Source: Micrococcus lylae NBRC 15355 (GTDB taxonomy: Bacteria > Actinomycetota > Actinomycetes > Actinomycetales > Micrococcaceae). From it: a DNA stretch of 49,731 nucleotides. The DNA is taken from positions 1-49,731 of the forward strand of contig NZ_BCSN01000017.1 in the NCBI RefSeq assembly GCF_001570885.1, written 5' to 3'. The position numbers and the translations under genes are program-made. How positions within the stretch are numbered: position 1 is the first letter of the stretch; every line of letters begins with the position of its first letter. This document shows positions 1 to 7,794 of this stretch, one piece after another. The notes beneath the pieces are model-generated. The model was not told where the DNA came from. It ran no database searches and saw only the letters and a program-made list of their open reading frames with translations.

Positions 1-45
1 CGTTGCAGGGCAGGCGGGAGGGGCCGGTCGCCGTCGTGGGCCGGG

Positions 46-921
46 TCAGCGCCTGAGGCGTCGCTTCGGCGTGGTGAGCAGACCGAGCCCCACTCCGAGG
101 AGGATGGTCGCCGCCCCGAGCGCCTGCACGGGCGAGAGCAGCTCACCGGCCACGAGGGCTCCGAGGATCGTTCCGGCCAGCGGGTTGAGCAGGCCGAGGA
201 TGCCCACGGTCCGGGCCGGCAGCCCGGCGAGGCCGCGGAACCACAGCACGTAGGCCAGGCCGGTGCAGATGAGCCCGAGGTAGGCGAAGCCGAGGATCGC
301 GGGCAGGTCCAGCGCCGGAGGAGGCCCCTCGACGAGCAGGGCGGTCGGCGTGAGCATCACCCCGGCGATCGTCAGCTGCCAGGCCGTGAACGTCAGGGAG
401 CTCACCGGGGGCTTCCACTTCTTCGCGAGCACGTAGCCGAGCGAGGAGATCAGCACGGCCACCAGCGCGGCCACCACGCCGATCACGTCCAGCGTGGCGA
501 TCGCCGAGCCCGCCAGCAACGCCACCCCCAGGATCCCGACGACGGCCCCCACGTACGCCATGACCGGCGCCTTCTCCTTCAGCAGCAGCCGTCCGAGCAC
601 CACCATCACGAGCGGGCCCGAGGCCATGAGGGTCGCCGCCACACCGGAGGGCAGGCGTGCCCCGGAGGTGTAGACGAGCACGAAGAACAGGGCCATCGTG
701 ATGAAGGACAGGACCGTGGACCGCCACCACCACTGGCCCTTCGGAAGCTGCCGGGTGAACGCCAGCAGGAGCAGCCCGGCCGGCAGGGAACGGATCGCAG
801 CGCCGGTCAGCGGCATGTCCGCGGGCAGCCACTGGCGCGTCACCACATAGGTGGAGCCCCACAGCACCGGCACGATCGCGGTCATGAGGATCAGGCCCAG
901 CGGGTGACCCTGGGGCCTCAC
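46..921 (-). CDS. EamA/DMT-family exporter
   Basis: A 291-residue, almost wholly hydrophobic protein with about ten predicted helices in two halves, the layout of EamA (drug/metabolite transporter) permeases. The first helix carries the family-like LWGSTYVVTR stretch. Substrate cannot be told from sequence. I chose the GTG at 921 because it overlaps the stop of the upstream gene (GTGA), has GGAGG about 9 nt upstream and gives a full-length first helix; the ATG at 885 would cut that helix short. It is translationally coupled to the hypothetical gene 918-1406 and probably in one transcript with it. Family call is firm, start is moderate. Confidence 0.85.
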   Translation of the reverse strand: MRPQGHPLGLILMTAIVPVLWGSTYVVTRQWLPADMPLTGAAIRSLPAGLLLLAFTRQLPKGQWWWRSTVLSFITMALFFVLVYTSGARLPSGVAATLMASGPLVMVVLGRLLLKEKAPVMAYVGAVVGILGVALLAGSAIATLDVIGVVAALVAVLISSLGYVLAKKWKPPVSSLTFTAWQLTIAGVMLTPTALLVEGPPPALDLPAILGFAYLGLICTGLAYVLWFRGLAGLPARTVGILGLLNPLAGTILGALVAGELLSPVQALGAATILLGVGLGLLTTPKRRLRR

Positions 922-1406
922 CCCGCCTCGACCTCCGAGTACTGCCCGGCTCGCACGCCGGCGTAGACGGACTCGGGGGACTCGTCGAGCTCCACGGCCA
1001 CGGAGTACACGAGGTAGTCGATCGCGCTGGAGAACCCGCGCGCCGCATAGGGGCCGGGGAACGCGTCGAGCCGGGACCGGAAGTACTCGGACCCGGCGCC
1101 CTCGCTCAGGGCGTGCAGGCACTGGTAGGTCAGCAGCTCGAGCTGGCCGGGCTGACCGTCCTCGCCCTTGGGTGCCACCTGCAGGAACCGCTCCTTCACG
1201 CCGGGCCACACCTCCTCGGGGCCGAGGTGGATGCCGGCGCCGATCGCCGCCACCAGCCCGTCGGCCACCTTCGCCATCTCCGGGTACACCGGGTCGTCGG
1301 CAGTCAGCGCGGAGGCCTGCTCGGCCAGGTCCTCCGGCCACTGGTCCTGCTCGGCGAGGTCGGCGATGAGCGAGCGCAGCTTCTGCTTCTGGAACGGCGT
1401 GGTCAT
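918..1406 (-). CDS. Hypothetical acidic protein, 162 aa
   Basis: I do not recognise this family. The protein is soluble, acidic and without a signal peptide or membrane segment; the sequence reads as mostly helical, with an N-terminal FQKQKLRSLIADLAEQ helix and a C-terminal half containing IDYLVYSVAVELDESPESVYAGV. The ATG at 1406 is preceded by TAGGCT with exactly 7 nt between, so the message is probably leaderless. The gene is the first of a two-gene unit with the EamA exporter, overlapping it by 4 bp. Codon use is like that of the neighbours and coding status is secure. Confidence 0.75.
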   Translation of the reverse strand: MTTPFQKQKLRSLIADLAEQDQWPEDLAEQASALTADDPVYPEMAKVADGLVAAIGAGIHLGPEEVWPGVKERFLQVAPKGEDGQPGQLELLTYQCLHALSEGAGSEYFRSRLDAFPGPYAARGFSSAIDYLVYSVAVELDESPESVYAGVRAGQYSEVEAG

Positions 1407-1413
1407 GCCCTCG

Positions 1414-1419
1414 AGCCTA
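1414..1419 (-). promoter_or_regulatory. -10 element TAGGCT of a leaderless promoter
   Basis: Hexamer TAGGCT on the minus strand, 7 nt before the ATG at 1406. This places the predicted transcription start on the start codon. Confidence 0.5.
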
Positions 1420-1430
1420 TCCGCGCCGCC

Positions 1431-1630
1431 TTCCCGACGACGGCGCGCATCCCCGCCTCCGCTGTCACCTTCCGGCGGAGGACGCCTGACTGGGTCCTTC
1501 TCACTGCCTGAGAATGCCCTCGGCATCCGTTTCCGGGCACCCCTCACCCCTTCCCTGCACACCGCTGACATCGGAAGAGTGGGGCACCCCAGGCGACGTC
1601 GGCACCCGGCCCGGGTGCCGTCGTCGGGAA
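1431..1630. repeat. Inverted pair of the 14-mer GCCGTCGTCGGGAA
   Basis: TTCCCGACGACGGC at 1431-1444 and its exact reverse complement at 1617-1630 bracket most of the divergent intergenic region between the hypothetical gene and the DJ-1/PfpI gene. The same 14-mer recurs at 2963-2976 within the kinase gene, at 48486-48499, and as both arms of the hairpin at 49692-49731. The 172-nt spacing makes a simple terminator unlikely here. Confidence 0.7.
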
Positions 1631-1655
1631 GAACCGAAGGAAGGATCCTCACACC

Positions 1656-2366
1656 ATGACCTCTGTCCTCTTCGTCGTCTCCGCCGCGGACGGCTGGACC
1701 CTGAAGGACGGCTCCGTCCACCCGACCGGCTACTGGGCGGATGAGCTCGCCACCCCGCACCGCCTGTTCCGCGAGGCCGGCTGGGACGTCTCGATCGCCA
1801 CGCCGGGCGGCGTCACCCCCACCGTGGACGAGGCGTCCCTGGGCGTCATGGGCGGCACACCGTCCCAGCGCGAGCAGACGAAGGCGTATCTGACGCAGAT
1901 CGGCGCCGAGCTCGACCGACCGTTGCGCCTGGAGGACGTGGACGAGGCGGAGTACGACCTCGTCTTCTACACCGGCGGCCACGGCCCCATGGAGGATCTC
2001 GCGCACGATCCCGCCTCCGGCCTGCTGATCGCCCGACGCATGGACGCCGGCGCCCCGATCGCCTTCCTCTGCCACGGCCCGGCCGCCGTGTTCGCGTCCA
2101 AGGCACAGGACGGGACCATCGCCGTGCGCGGCCGCACCATGACCGGCTTCTCGGACGCCGAGGAGAAGCTCGTGCCCGCCGCCCGCAAGGCCAAGTGGAC
2201 CCTCGAGTCCCAGCTGCAGCACAACGGCGTCGTCTATGAGAAGGCCGCCATCCCCATGCGTCCGCACGTGGTGGTGGACGGGAACCTCTACACCGGCCAG
2301 AACCCGGCCTCGGCGCAGCCGCTCGCCGAGCAGCTGATCGAGGACCTGGACGCGGTCGGTCGCTGA
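1656..2366 (+). CDS. DJ-1/PfpI family protein (Hsp31-like class I glutamine amidotransferase fold)
   Basis: A 236-residue cytosolic protein with the DJ-1/PfpI fold. The nucleophile elbow AFLCHGPA places Cys139 next to His140, and the early GYWADE stretch supplies Glu30, matching the Cys-Glu layout of Hsp31/glyoxalase III-like members. Such proteins act as chaperone, glyoxalase or deglycase; which applies here cannot be decided. The long segment between residues 50 and 105 fits the Hsp31-type rather than the short PfpI type. A strong AAGGAAGGA ribosome site precedes the ATG. It is monocistronic, converging on the kinase gene. Confidence 0.85.
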   Translation: MTSVLFVVSAADGWTLKDGSVHPTGYWADELATPHRLFREAGWDVSIATPGGVTPTVDEASLGVMGGTPSQREQTKAYLTQIGAELDRPLRLEDVDEAEYDLVFYTGGHGPMEDLAHDPASGLLIARRMDAGAPIAFLCHGPAAVFASKAQDGTIAVRGRTMTGFSDAEEKLVPAARKAKWTLESQLQHNGVVYEKAAIPMRPHVVVDGNLYTGQNPASAQPLAEQLIEDLDAVGR

Positions 2367-2412
2367 GCCGCGCCCACGGTGCGGGGGCGGTCGGGTCTGC
2401 CGTCGTCCGGGC

Positions 2413-2988
2413 TCAGCCTGCGCTGCTCTCCGCGAGTCGTCGCACCGCCCGCCGGGCCTCGACATGGGAGCGTGCCCGCAGCACCGGAAGGCCGGGCCGT
2501 TGCTCCAGAGCCGCCTCCACCAGTCCAGCGGCCGTGTGTCGTGTCCGCCAGGCATAGCGGACGATGTGGTCCCGGTCCGTGAAGAACGTGGAAAGCGGCG
2601 GCTCGACCGAGGTGCCCCAGATCCGCTCACGCGTCCTCCTTCGCCGCAGCGTCCGGTGGATCACCTGACGCATCACGGTGCGCACGGGCAGGTCCAGCCA
2701 GATCATCACCGTGGCCCGCTCCAGCAGGATCGGCCGGGCGCCCCTGTACTGCCACTCGGCCACCCACCGTTGACGGGCTGCCAAGGCCCGCATGTCCTCG
2801 AGGAAGCATTCCCGGGGCGTCCAGTTCCAGCCCCAGTACAGGGAGTCCGTCTCTGTGTAGGGCAGGTCGAGCTCCGCGTGGATCTCAGCGGCGAGCGTGG
2901 ACTTCCCGGCTCCGGAGGGGCCTGCCACCAGGACCCGGGAGGGGTCGAGGGGGAGTCGGGTGCCGTCGTCGGGAAGCAGGAGGGGCAT
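2413..2988 (-). CDS. P-loop nucleotide kinase-like protein
   Basis: A 191-residue protein with Walker A AGPSGAGKST near residues 22-31, then a helical lid region rich in Arg (RTLRRRRTRERIW) like adenylate kinase or FlaR/topology-modulation-type kinases. The W-G-W-N-W-T-P segment around residues 52-57 resembles substrate-binding regions of that group. Substrate is unknown. CATACT lies 6 nt before the ATG, suggesting a leaderless message. The first codons encode LPDDGT because they contain a copy of the window-wide GCCGTCGTCGGGAA repeat, so the repeat is tolerated in coding sequence. Confidence 0.75.
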   Translation of the reverse strand: MPLLLPDDGTRLPLDPSRVLVAGPSGAGKSTLAAEIHAELDLPYTETDSLYWGWNWTPRECFLEDMRALAARQRWVAEWQYRGARPILLERATVMIWLDLPVRTVMRQVIHRTLRRRRTRERIWGTSVEPPLSTFFTDRDHIVRYAWRTRHTAAGLVEAALEQRPGLPVLRARSHVEARRAVRRLAESSAG

Positions 2989-3015
2989 GCCATGAGTATG
3001 GCGGAACCACGACGA

Positions 3016-3051
3016 CGGCCGGGCGCCTTCCGCGGGGAAGGAGCCCGGCCG
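3016..3051 (-). terminator. Terminator hairpin after the SDR gene
   Basis: Arms CGGCCGGGC and GCCCGGCCG pair perfectly; after one mismatch the stem continues CCTTCC/GGAAGG around a GCGG loop. It lies 19 nt beyond the SDR stop. There is no U tract, as is usual in this genome. Confidence 0.7.
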
Positions 3052-3069
3052 TAGGCCCAGGGAGAGCGG

Positions 3070-3834
3070 TCAGACGACCGTGTAGCCGCCGTCCACGAGG
3101 TAGTAGCCGCCGGTGATGAAGGAGGCCGCGTCCGAGAGGAGGAAGCAGGTCAGGGCGGAGACCTCCGCGGAGGTGCCCAGGCGCTGCATCGGGTGCTTGG
3201 CGGCGATGGCCTCCATAGCCTCGGCGTCCAGGTTGGCCTCGAGCAGGGGAGTGCGGATGTAGCCCGGTCCCACAGCGTTGATGCGCAGCTGCTGCGGGCC
3301 GTACTCGGCGGCGGCGTTGCGGGTCATGCCGACCACGCCGTGCTTGGCCGCGGTGTAGGCGGCACTGTTCGGTGCGGCGACCATGCCGTGCACGGAGGCC
3401 ATGTTCACGATGCCCGACTCCTCGGCGCCGGCCTCCAGCATGGCGGGGATCTGGTAGCGCATGCCGTACAGGACGCCGTTGAGGTTGATGCCGATGACCT
3501 TGTCCCAGGCGTCCAGCTCGGTCTCTCCCACCGGTGCCGGCGGGCCGCCGACGCCCGCGTTGTTCACGGCGTAGTTCAGCTTGCCGTAGGTGTGCACGGC
3601 GAACCGGACGAGGTTCTCATTGTCCTCACGGGAGGACACGTCCGCCACGAAAGCGACCGCGGTGCCGCGGGCGTCCGTGATCTCCTGGACGACCTTCTGT
3701 GCGTTCTTCTCGTCGATGTCCGACACCACGACCTTCGCGCCCTTGACGGCCAGCTCGTGGGCGATCGCGGCGCCGATGCCGGAACCGGCTCCCGTCACGA
3801 GGGCGACGCGGTCTGCGAACGGCATGTGGGTCAT
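3070..3834 (-). CDS. SDR family NAD(P)-dependent oxidoreductase
   Basis: A classical short-chain dehydrogenase of 254 residues: cofactor loop TGAGSGIG at 14-21, NNAG at 91-94, and catalytic Ser147, Tyr160 and Lys164 (YTAAK). Asp39 at the end of the second strand favours NAD over NADP. The C-terminal FITGGYYLVDGGY is typical of the family. The substrate is unknown; 3-hydroxyacyl, sugar or diol substrates are all possible. AGGAG lies about 9 nt before the ATG chosen; a second ATG three codons in is an alternative. It stands alone, divergent from the Ltp lipoprotein, with a hairpin behind it. Confidence 0.9.
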   Translation of the reverse strand: MTHMPFADRVALVTGAGSGIGAAIAHELAVKGAKVVVSDIDEKNAQKVVQEITDARGTAVAFVADVSSREDNENLVRFAVHTYGKLNYAVNNAGVGGPPAPVGETELDAWDKVIGINLNGVLYGMRYQIPAMLEAGAEESGIVNMASVHGMVAAPNSAAYTAAKHGVVGMTRNAAAEYGPQQLRINAVGPGYIRTPLLEANLDAEAMEAIAAKHPMQRLGTSAEVSALTCFLLSDAASFITGGYYLVDGGYTVV

Positions 3835-4048
3835 GGAAGATCACTCCTGTCCTGCCCGGCGCGGGCAGCTGTTCGGGGATGGTGGCGCGGGCCTGAGCCG
3901 GCACCCGTGCCGCCCACACTGGCCGTTCACCGGGGCGCAGGCCAGCAAGGACCGGCGGACTGGGGAGATCGTCACCGGACCGTCACCTGCGGGGCAGGTC
4001 GGCGGGCTGTGGGTGAGGGCATGGGCTTATCGTGTCCGGCCTCGTCCG

Positions 4049-4054
4049 TACTGT
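4049..4054 (+). promoter_or_regulatory. -10 element TACTGT upstream of the Ltp lipoprotein
   Basis: TACTGT ends 7 nt before an in-frame ATG at 4062, so transcription probably starts on that ATG. The signal-peptide-encoding ATG with its own GGAG site is 66 nt further down, so the transcript could be read from either start. Confidence 0.45.
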
Positions 4055-4127
4055 GCGCGGCATGGACACAAACCCTGTGTCCGCTGACTCACCAGCATCC
4101 TGGTGTGCTTCCCGTCCTGGAGTGACA

Positions 4128-5162
4128 ATGACCGTTTCCCGTTCGCCCCTCTTCGTCCTGACCGGCGGCCTGGCCGCCCTCGCCCTGCTGGCCGGCTGCG
4201 CCGATGCGGACACCACCGCCGCCGCGGATTCCACCCCGACGGCGGCCGCCTCCTCCTCGTCCCAGCCCGCCTCCGCCTCTGCCTCCGAGTCCTCGGACGA
4301 CGCTGACAAGTCCAAGGTCGACAAGTCCAAGGAGGCCGACGAGTCGAAGAAGGCCGCGGCCAGCGAATCGGCCGCAAGCGAGTCTGCGGCGAAGGAGTCC
4401 CGCCGTGCCGAGAAGGAGGCGGAGGAGAAGGCCGCGAAGAAGAAGGCCGAGGAGGAGGCCGCTGCCCAGAAGGCAGCCGAAGAGGAGGCCGCGAAGAAGA
4501 AGGCCGAGGAGGAGGCCGCCGCCAAGGCAGCGGCTGAGGAGCAGGCCAAGAAGGAGGCTGAGGAGGAGGCCGCCGCCAAGGCAGCGGCTGAGGAGCAGGC
4601 CAAGAAGGAGGCGGAGGAGCAGGCCGCCGCTGAGGCCGAGGCCGCCGCGGAGAAGGCCGCTGCCGAGAAGGCTGAGCAGGAGCAGGCGGCGGCCGAGAAG
4701 GCTGCTGCGCCGGCTGCTCAGGCCCCGGCACAGTCCGTCTCCGGAACGCAGGCGGCCCGGAAGGCACAGTCCTATCTGGAGTTCATCGCGTTCTCTCGTC
4801 AGGGTCTGATCGAGCAGCTGGCGTATGACGGGTTCACCACCTCGGAAGCGTCCGCAGCCGTGGACGGCCTCGGCGTCGACTGGAACGCCCAGGCCGTGGA
4901 GAAGGCACAGTCCTATCTGGAGTTCATTGCGTTCTCTCGTCAGGGTCTGATCGAGCAGCTGGTGTACGACGGGTTCACCACGGCCGAGGCCACCCACGGT
5001 GTGGACAGCCTGACGGTGGACTACACGGCGCAGGCTGCGAAGAAGGCCAAGAGCTACCTGGAGTTCATGGCCTTCTCCCGCTCGGAGCTGATCGACCAGC
5101 TGATGTTCGACGGCTTCTCCGCTGAGCAGGCCGCTGCCGGCGCCAGCGCAGTCGGCCTCTGA
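4128..5162 (+). CDS. Ltp family lipoprotein with long K/E/A coiled coil
   Basis: A 344-residue exported lipoprotein. Signal peptide with lipobox LLAGC gives lipidated Cys24. Residues about 40-200 are a low-complexity Ser/Ala/Asp then Lys/Glu/Ala-rich segment expected to form a long helix or coiled coil away from the membrane. The C-terminus holds three 47-residue repeats, each with YLEF-I/M-AFSR followed by L-I-x-Q-L and DGF, the signature of the Ltp (host cell surface-exposed lipoprotein) domain. The founding Ltp protein blocks phage DNA entry from a prophage, but chromosomal actinobacterial copies are mostly of unknown role. The ATG at 4128 has GGAG 6 nt upstream; an in-frame ATG at 4062 follows a leaderless -10. 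Confidence 0.85.
   Translation: MTVSRSPLFVLTGGLAALALLAGCADADTTAAADSTPTAAASSSSQPASASASESSDDADKSKVDKSKEADESKKAAASESAASESAAKESRRAEKEAEEKAAKKKAEEEAAAQKAAEEEAAKKKAEEEAAAKAAAEEQAKKEAEEEAAAKAAAEEQAKKEAEEQAAAEAEAAAEKAAAEKAEQEQAAAEKAAAPAAQAPAQSVSGTQAARKAQSYLEFIAFSRQGLIEQLAYDGFTTSEASAAVDGLGVDWNAQAVEKAQSYLEFIAFSRQGLIEQLVYDGFTTAEATHGVDSLTVDYTAQAAKKAKSYLEFMAFSRSELIDQLMFDGFSAEQAAAGASAVGL
4506..4613 (+). repeat. Two tandem 54-bp units in the coiled-coil segment
   Basis: Units 4506-4559 and 4560-4613 are identical except for the last base. Each encodes the 18-residue block EEEAAAKAAAEEQAKKEA, showing recent in-frame expansion of the stalk. Confidence 0.85.
4761..4980 (+). repeat. Near-identical Ltp repeat units, 141-bp period
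   Basis: The stretches beginning at 4761 and 4902 match over roughly 75 bp with three substitutions and encode the same YLEFIAFSRQGLIEQL block. The third unit further on has diverged. This indicates recent duplication or gene conversion of repeats one and two. Confidence 0.8.
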
Positions 5163-5265
5163 CGTCCAGGTCTGCACCATGTCCGAGGGCGGGTCTCCGT
5201 GAGGGGCCTGCCCTCGGCCGGGCCCAGGCGGGGTGCGGCGTCTGGTGCTGGGAGACAGCCGGTCC

Positions 5266-5271
5266 TACATT
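5266..5271 (+). promoter_or_regulatory. -10 element TACATT of a leaderless promoter
   Basis: TACATT ends 6 nt before the ATG at 5278 and no ribosome site lies between. Confidence 0.5.
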
Positions 5272-5277
5272 GAGCCC

Positions 5278-5766
5278 ATGGAGACAACGCAGAACACCAC
5301 CTCAGCGCCGGAGGGTGAGCAGAAGGTCGTGCGGGCCGAGCGGGAGGTCGCCGCGCCGGCGCCCGACGTCTTCGGTCTGATCGCGGACCCGGCGAAGCAG
5401 CCGGAGTGGGACGGGAACGACAACCTGCAGGAGGCCGCCCCGGACCAGCGGGTCCACGAGGTCGGCGATGTGTTTGTCATGACTCTCACGAACGGGCAGG
5501 ACCGTGCCAACGAGGTGGTGGAGTTCGAGGAGGGCCGGCTGATCGCCTGGAAGCCCTCACTCGTGGGAGAGCCTCAGCTGGGCCACCTGTGGCGCTGGGA
5601 GGTCATCGCGGAAGGCGACGACCGGTGCCGCGTGATCCATACCTATGACTGGACCGGGCTGGTGGACGATCCGAAGCGTCAGGCGCGTGCCCGTGCCACG
5701 ACCTCCGACAAACTCATGGCCTCCGTGGAGCGGCTGGCCGCAGTGGCCGAGTCGCTGCGGGCGTGA
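5278..5766 (+). CDS. SRPBCC (START/polyketide cyclase-like) protein
   Basis: A 162-residue soluble protein with the SRPBCC pattern: REVAAPAPDVFGLIADPAKQPEWDG near the start, a central beta sheet (EVVEFEEGRLIAWKP) and a C-terminal long helix (TTSDKLMASVERLAAVAESL). The fold binds small hydrophobic ligands, and actinobacterial members are mostly uncharacterised. The ATG at 5278 is chosen because TACATT lies 6 nt upstream. The gene stands alone, ends in a strong hairpin shared with the convergent PKD gene, and has normal codon use. Confidence 0.8.
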   Translation: METTQNTTSAPEGEQKVVRAEREVAAPAPDVFGLIADPAKQPEWDGNDNLQEAAPDQRVHEVGDVFVMTLTNGQDRANEVVEFEEGRLIAWKPSLVGEPQLGHLWRWEVIAEGDDRCRVIHTYDWTGLVDDPKRQARARATTSDKLMASVERLAAVAESLRA

Positions 5767-5800
5767 GACTTCGATCCGGCGTGTGTGCGTCGGACGGCGG

Positions 5801-5839
5801 AAGGCCCCGCCACCGAGAGCGGCTCGGTGACGGGGCCTT
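5801..5839. terminator. Convergent terminator hairpin
   Basis: Arms of 17 nt (5801-5817 and 5823-5839) pair with a single wobble around a 5-nt loop. It sits between two converging genes (SRPBCC and PKD) and could serve both directions. Confidence 0.85.
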
Positions 5840-5887
5840 CGGCTGTCACGGGTTTCGGCGAAAGGTCAGGGACAGCGCGGACGCCGA

Positions 5888-6877
5888 TCAGCGGGCGGGG
5901 TCGCTGTCCTCGCCAGGGGCTCCACAGCCCCAGGCGCTGGGGTTCTCCACGCAGTCGTCGGCGACGTTCCGGGTGACCGTGCGGAAGATGTCGGCCTGAA
6001 GCGGGTCCGACTCGCGGCTGATCGTCCCATCGATCGGTATCCATGTTTGGCCACCGTCCAGGGAGTATTCGCCCATGTACACGGTGTTGAGGGTCACCGT
6101 GTAGGTGCCGGTCTCCTCGTACTGGTGGCTTGTCGCGGTCTCTACGTTGAACTCGGACTGGCTCGACCCGGCCACCTCGGTCGTGCGGGTCGTTCCGTCG
6201 CCGTAGTCCCAGTGGTACTCGATGGGCGTGGCACGAATCAGTGCAGGCTCACCGTTCAAGGTCGAGTTCTGCAGGATGTAGATCGCATCCGTGTAGAAGT
6301 TCGTGTGGGCGTGACGGATGCCGCGCCCGCCGTTGTCGGCGTGCAGGCGGGGCGGCACGGTGATCAGCCCCGCGACGTCGTTCAGGTCGAAGGACTCCTG
6401 CCCCGCACCGGGGACCACGTTGCCGTCTTCGTCGACACAGACGCGGGGTCCGTAGACGATCGACCCTGCCTTGTTCTCCTCGATCCTGGTGTTCACCTCC
6501 ATGCGTCGGATCCAGCGCCGGCCTTCGCCACAGAACGTCTTCAACTGGTAGTTGCAGTCCCGGAGGTCAGGTGTCATCAGCTGGTCCTGGTAGCACCCGT
6601 CGACGTAGGAGACCTGGATGTGACTGGGCTTCTTCTTGCTCTGAGACTTCTTGGCGTAGCCGTTTCGAGCTGGTCCGTTCGAAAAATCGGCTCGACCGTC
6701 GCTCTTGCAGTCTTGTCCCACGAGGAACTTCTTGTTGTGGACCTTTGCGTCAATCTCTCCCTTCTGGCACTTCGGAAAATTGGTCTCGGCGAACGCAGAG
6801 GGGGCGGCCGTCATCAATGCCATGGATGCGGTCAGTGCGACGAGAGTGAGAGTCGTAGCAGCGAAGGGTTTACTCAT
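5888..6877 (-). CDS. Secreted PKD-domain protein
   Basis: A 329-residue exported protein. Residues 1-30 are a signal peptide ending SAFA. Residues 31-180 hold four to six Cys in a basic region with no family I recognise. A PKD-like domain follows around residues 215-270, with YHWDYGDGT and HQYEETGTYTVTL, the usual PKD strands. Two further Cys lie near the C-terminus. Its start overlaps the stop of the upstream lipoprotein gene by 8 bp, so the two are translated together. The DNA from about 6,600 to 7,250 is visibly less GC-rich than the rest, with runs such as GAAAAA, hinting at a different origin. Function unknown; likely cell-surface adhesion or binding. Confidence 0.8.
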   Translation of the reverse strand: MSKPFAATTLTLVALTASMALMTAAPSAFAETNFPKCQKGEIDAKVHNKKFLVGQDCKSDGRADFSNGPARNGYAKKSQSKKKPSHIQVSYVDGCYQDQLMTPDLRDCNYQLKTFCGEGRRWIRRMEVNTRIEENKAGSIVYGPRVCVDEDGNVVPGAGQESFDLNDVAGLITVPPRLHADNGGRGIRHAHTNFYTDAIYILQNSTLNGEPALIRATPIEYHWDYGDGTTRTTEVAGSSQSEFNVETATSHQYEETGTYTVTLNTVYMGEYSLDGGQTWIPIDGTISRESDPLQADIFRTVTRNVADDCVENPSAWGCGAPGEDSDPAR

Positions 6878-7628
6878 TTTCTGGACCGCCCGGCGCAGTG
6901 TAGGTCACATCCCAGTGCCCCTTCTCTGGGTTGAAGCGAACATCGTTGTACCAGGGGTCATCTTTGAACTCCGGCGTGGACCCGTCCTTGACGATCCCAC
7001 CATTCTCATCGAAGTGAGTGCTCTCTCCCAGGGTGATCAAGGAGGTAAGCGCCAAGGCGCGTTTCTGTGGATTGTCACCGCCAACCTGCGAGGAGACCAC
7101 TTGCGGCTTAGACCCTGTATGCCACTGACCTTCTGCGTAGAGCGCCTCAAGCTCCGACGCGTACCGGTGGCAGTATGCGCAGTCCTCAGACGAGACCTCG
7201 AGCATTGGGCCCGCATCACCAGTTTGCTGCAGGTAGTAGAGGGTGTCCCACCAATAGGCAACGGCAGCAGTGCCTCCTTCGTGAGTCTCCTCCTTCATCT
7301 CCTCCGGCATCTGCGGCTTCGGCACGTTCTGCGCCGGGCCGTCCTCGGAGGCGGGGACATACTCACCGCCGTCGCCGCTGCCGCCGGCCTCGGTCGAGTC
7401 CGCATCGCTGGACGTGGCGTCGCTCGCCTCGCCCTCCTCAGGCACGTCGGACTCGGACCCCTCTGAACTCGACCCCTCCGAGGCGGTGCCGTCCGAGGCG
7501 GAGGCGGGTGCCGTCGTCGTGGGTGAGGCGGTGGCCTCCTCCTCCGGGTCACCGCCGGCGCAGGCCGTCAGGCTGAGCAGAAGCGCCGCGGACAGGGCGA
7601 GCCCGCGGGAAGGTGCGCGAAAGCGCAT
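6870..7628 (-). CDS. DUF6318-like lipoprotein
   Basis: A 252-residue lipoprotein: lipobox LLSLTAC gives lipidated Cys23, followed by an acidic Ser/Glu/Asp/Thr linker to about residue 100. The C-terminal domain contains VAYWWDTLYYLQQTGD and a CAYCHRY motif, which I recall as typical of DUF6318 family proteins. That family is commonly found beside PKD-domain proteins in actinobacteria, as here. The domain looks like an NTF2/SnoaL-type cone from its pattern of a long helix then sheet, but that is inference. Start chosen at the ATG with GGAGG about 8 nt upstream. It overlaps the PKD gene by 8 bp. Confidence 0.75.
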   Translation of the reverse strand: MRFRAPSRGLALSAALLLSLTACAGGDPEEEATASPTTTAPASASDGTASEGSSSEGSESDVPEEGEASDATSSDADSTEAGGSGDGGEYVPASEDGPAQNVPKPQMPEEMKEETHEGGTAAVAYWWDTLYYLQQTGDAGPMLEVSSEDCAYCHRYASELEALYAEGQWHTGSKPQVVSSQVGGDNPQKRALALTSLITLGESTHFDENGGIVKDGSTPEFKDDPWYNDVRFNPEKGHWDVTYTAPGGPENE

Positions 7629-7781
7629 GAGAAACCCCTCCAGATGTCTCATTCGACAGTTGACGCCACCGGCAGGTCCGCTGATCCCCAACGTCCCCGA
7701 CCCCCGTGGTCGGCGGTGACTCGGCTCACAGTGTAGGCAGACCCGCCAGGACATCTGCGAGTCGTCCACAGGCCGCGTCGG

Positions 7782-7787
7782 CATACT
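7782..7787 (+). promoter_or_regulatory. -10 element CATACT of a leaderless promoter
   Basis: CATACT ends 7 nt before the ATG at 7795. Confidence 0.4.
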
Positions 7788-7794
7788 TCACCCC

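Noticed and set aside
4128-5162. Ltp lipoprotein as evidence of a prophage
   Set aside because: No phage structural, integrase or lysis genes lie nearby; the gene appears to be an ordinary chromosomal copy.
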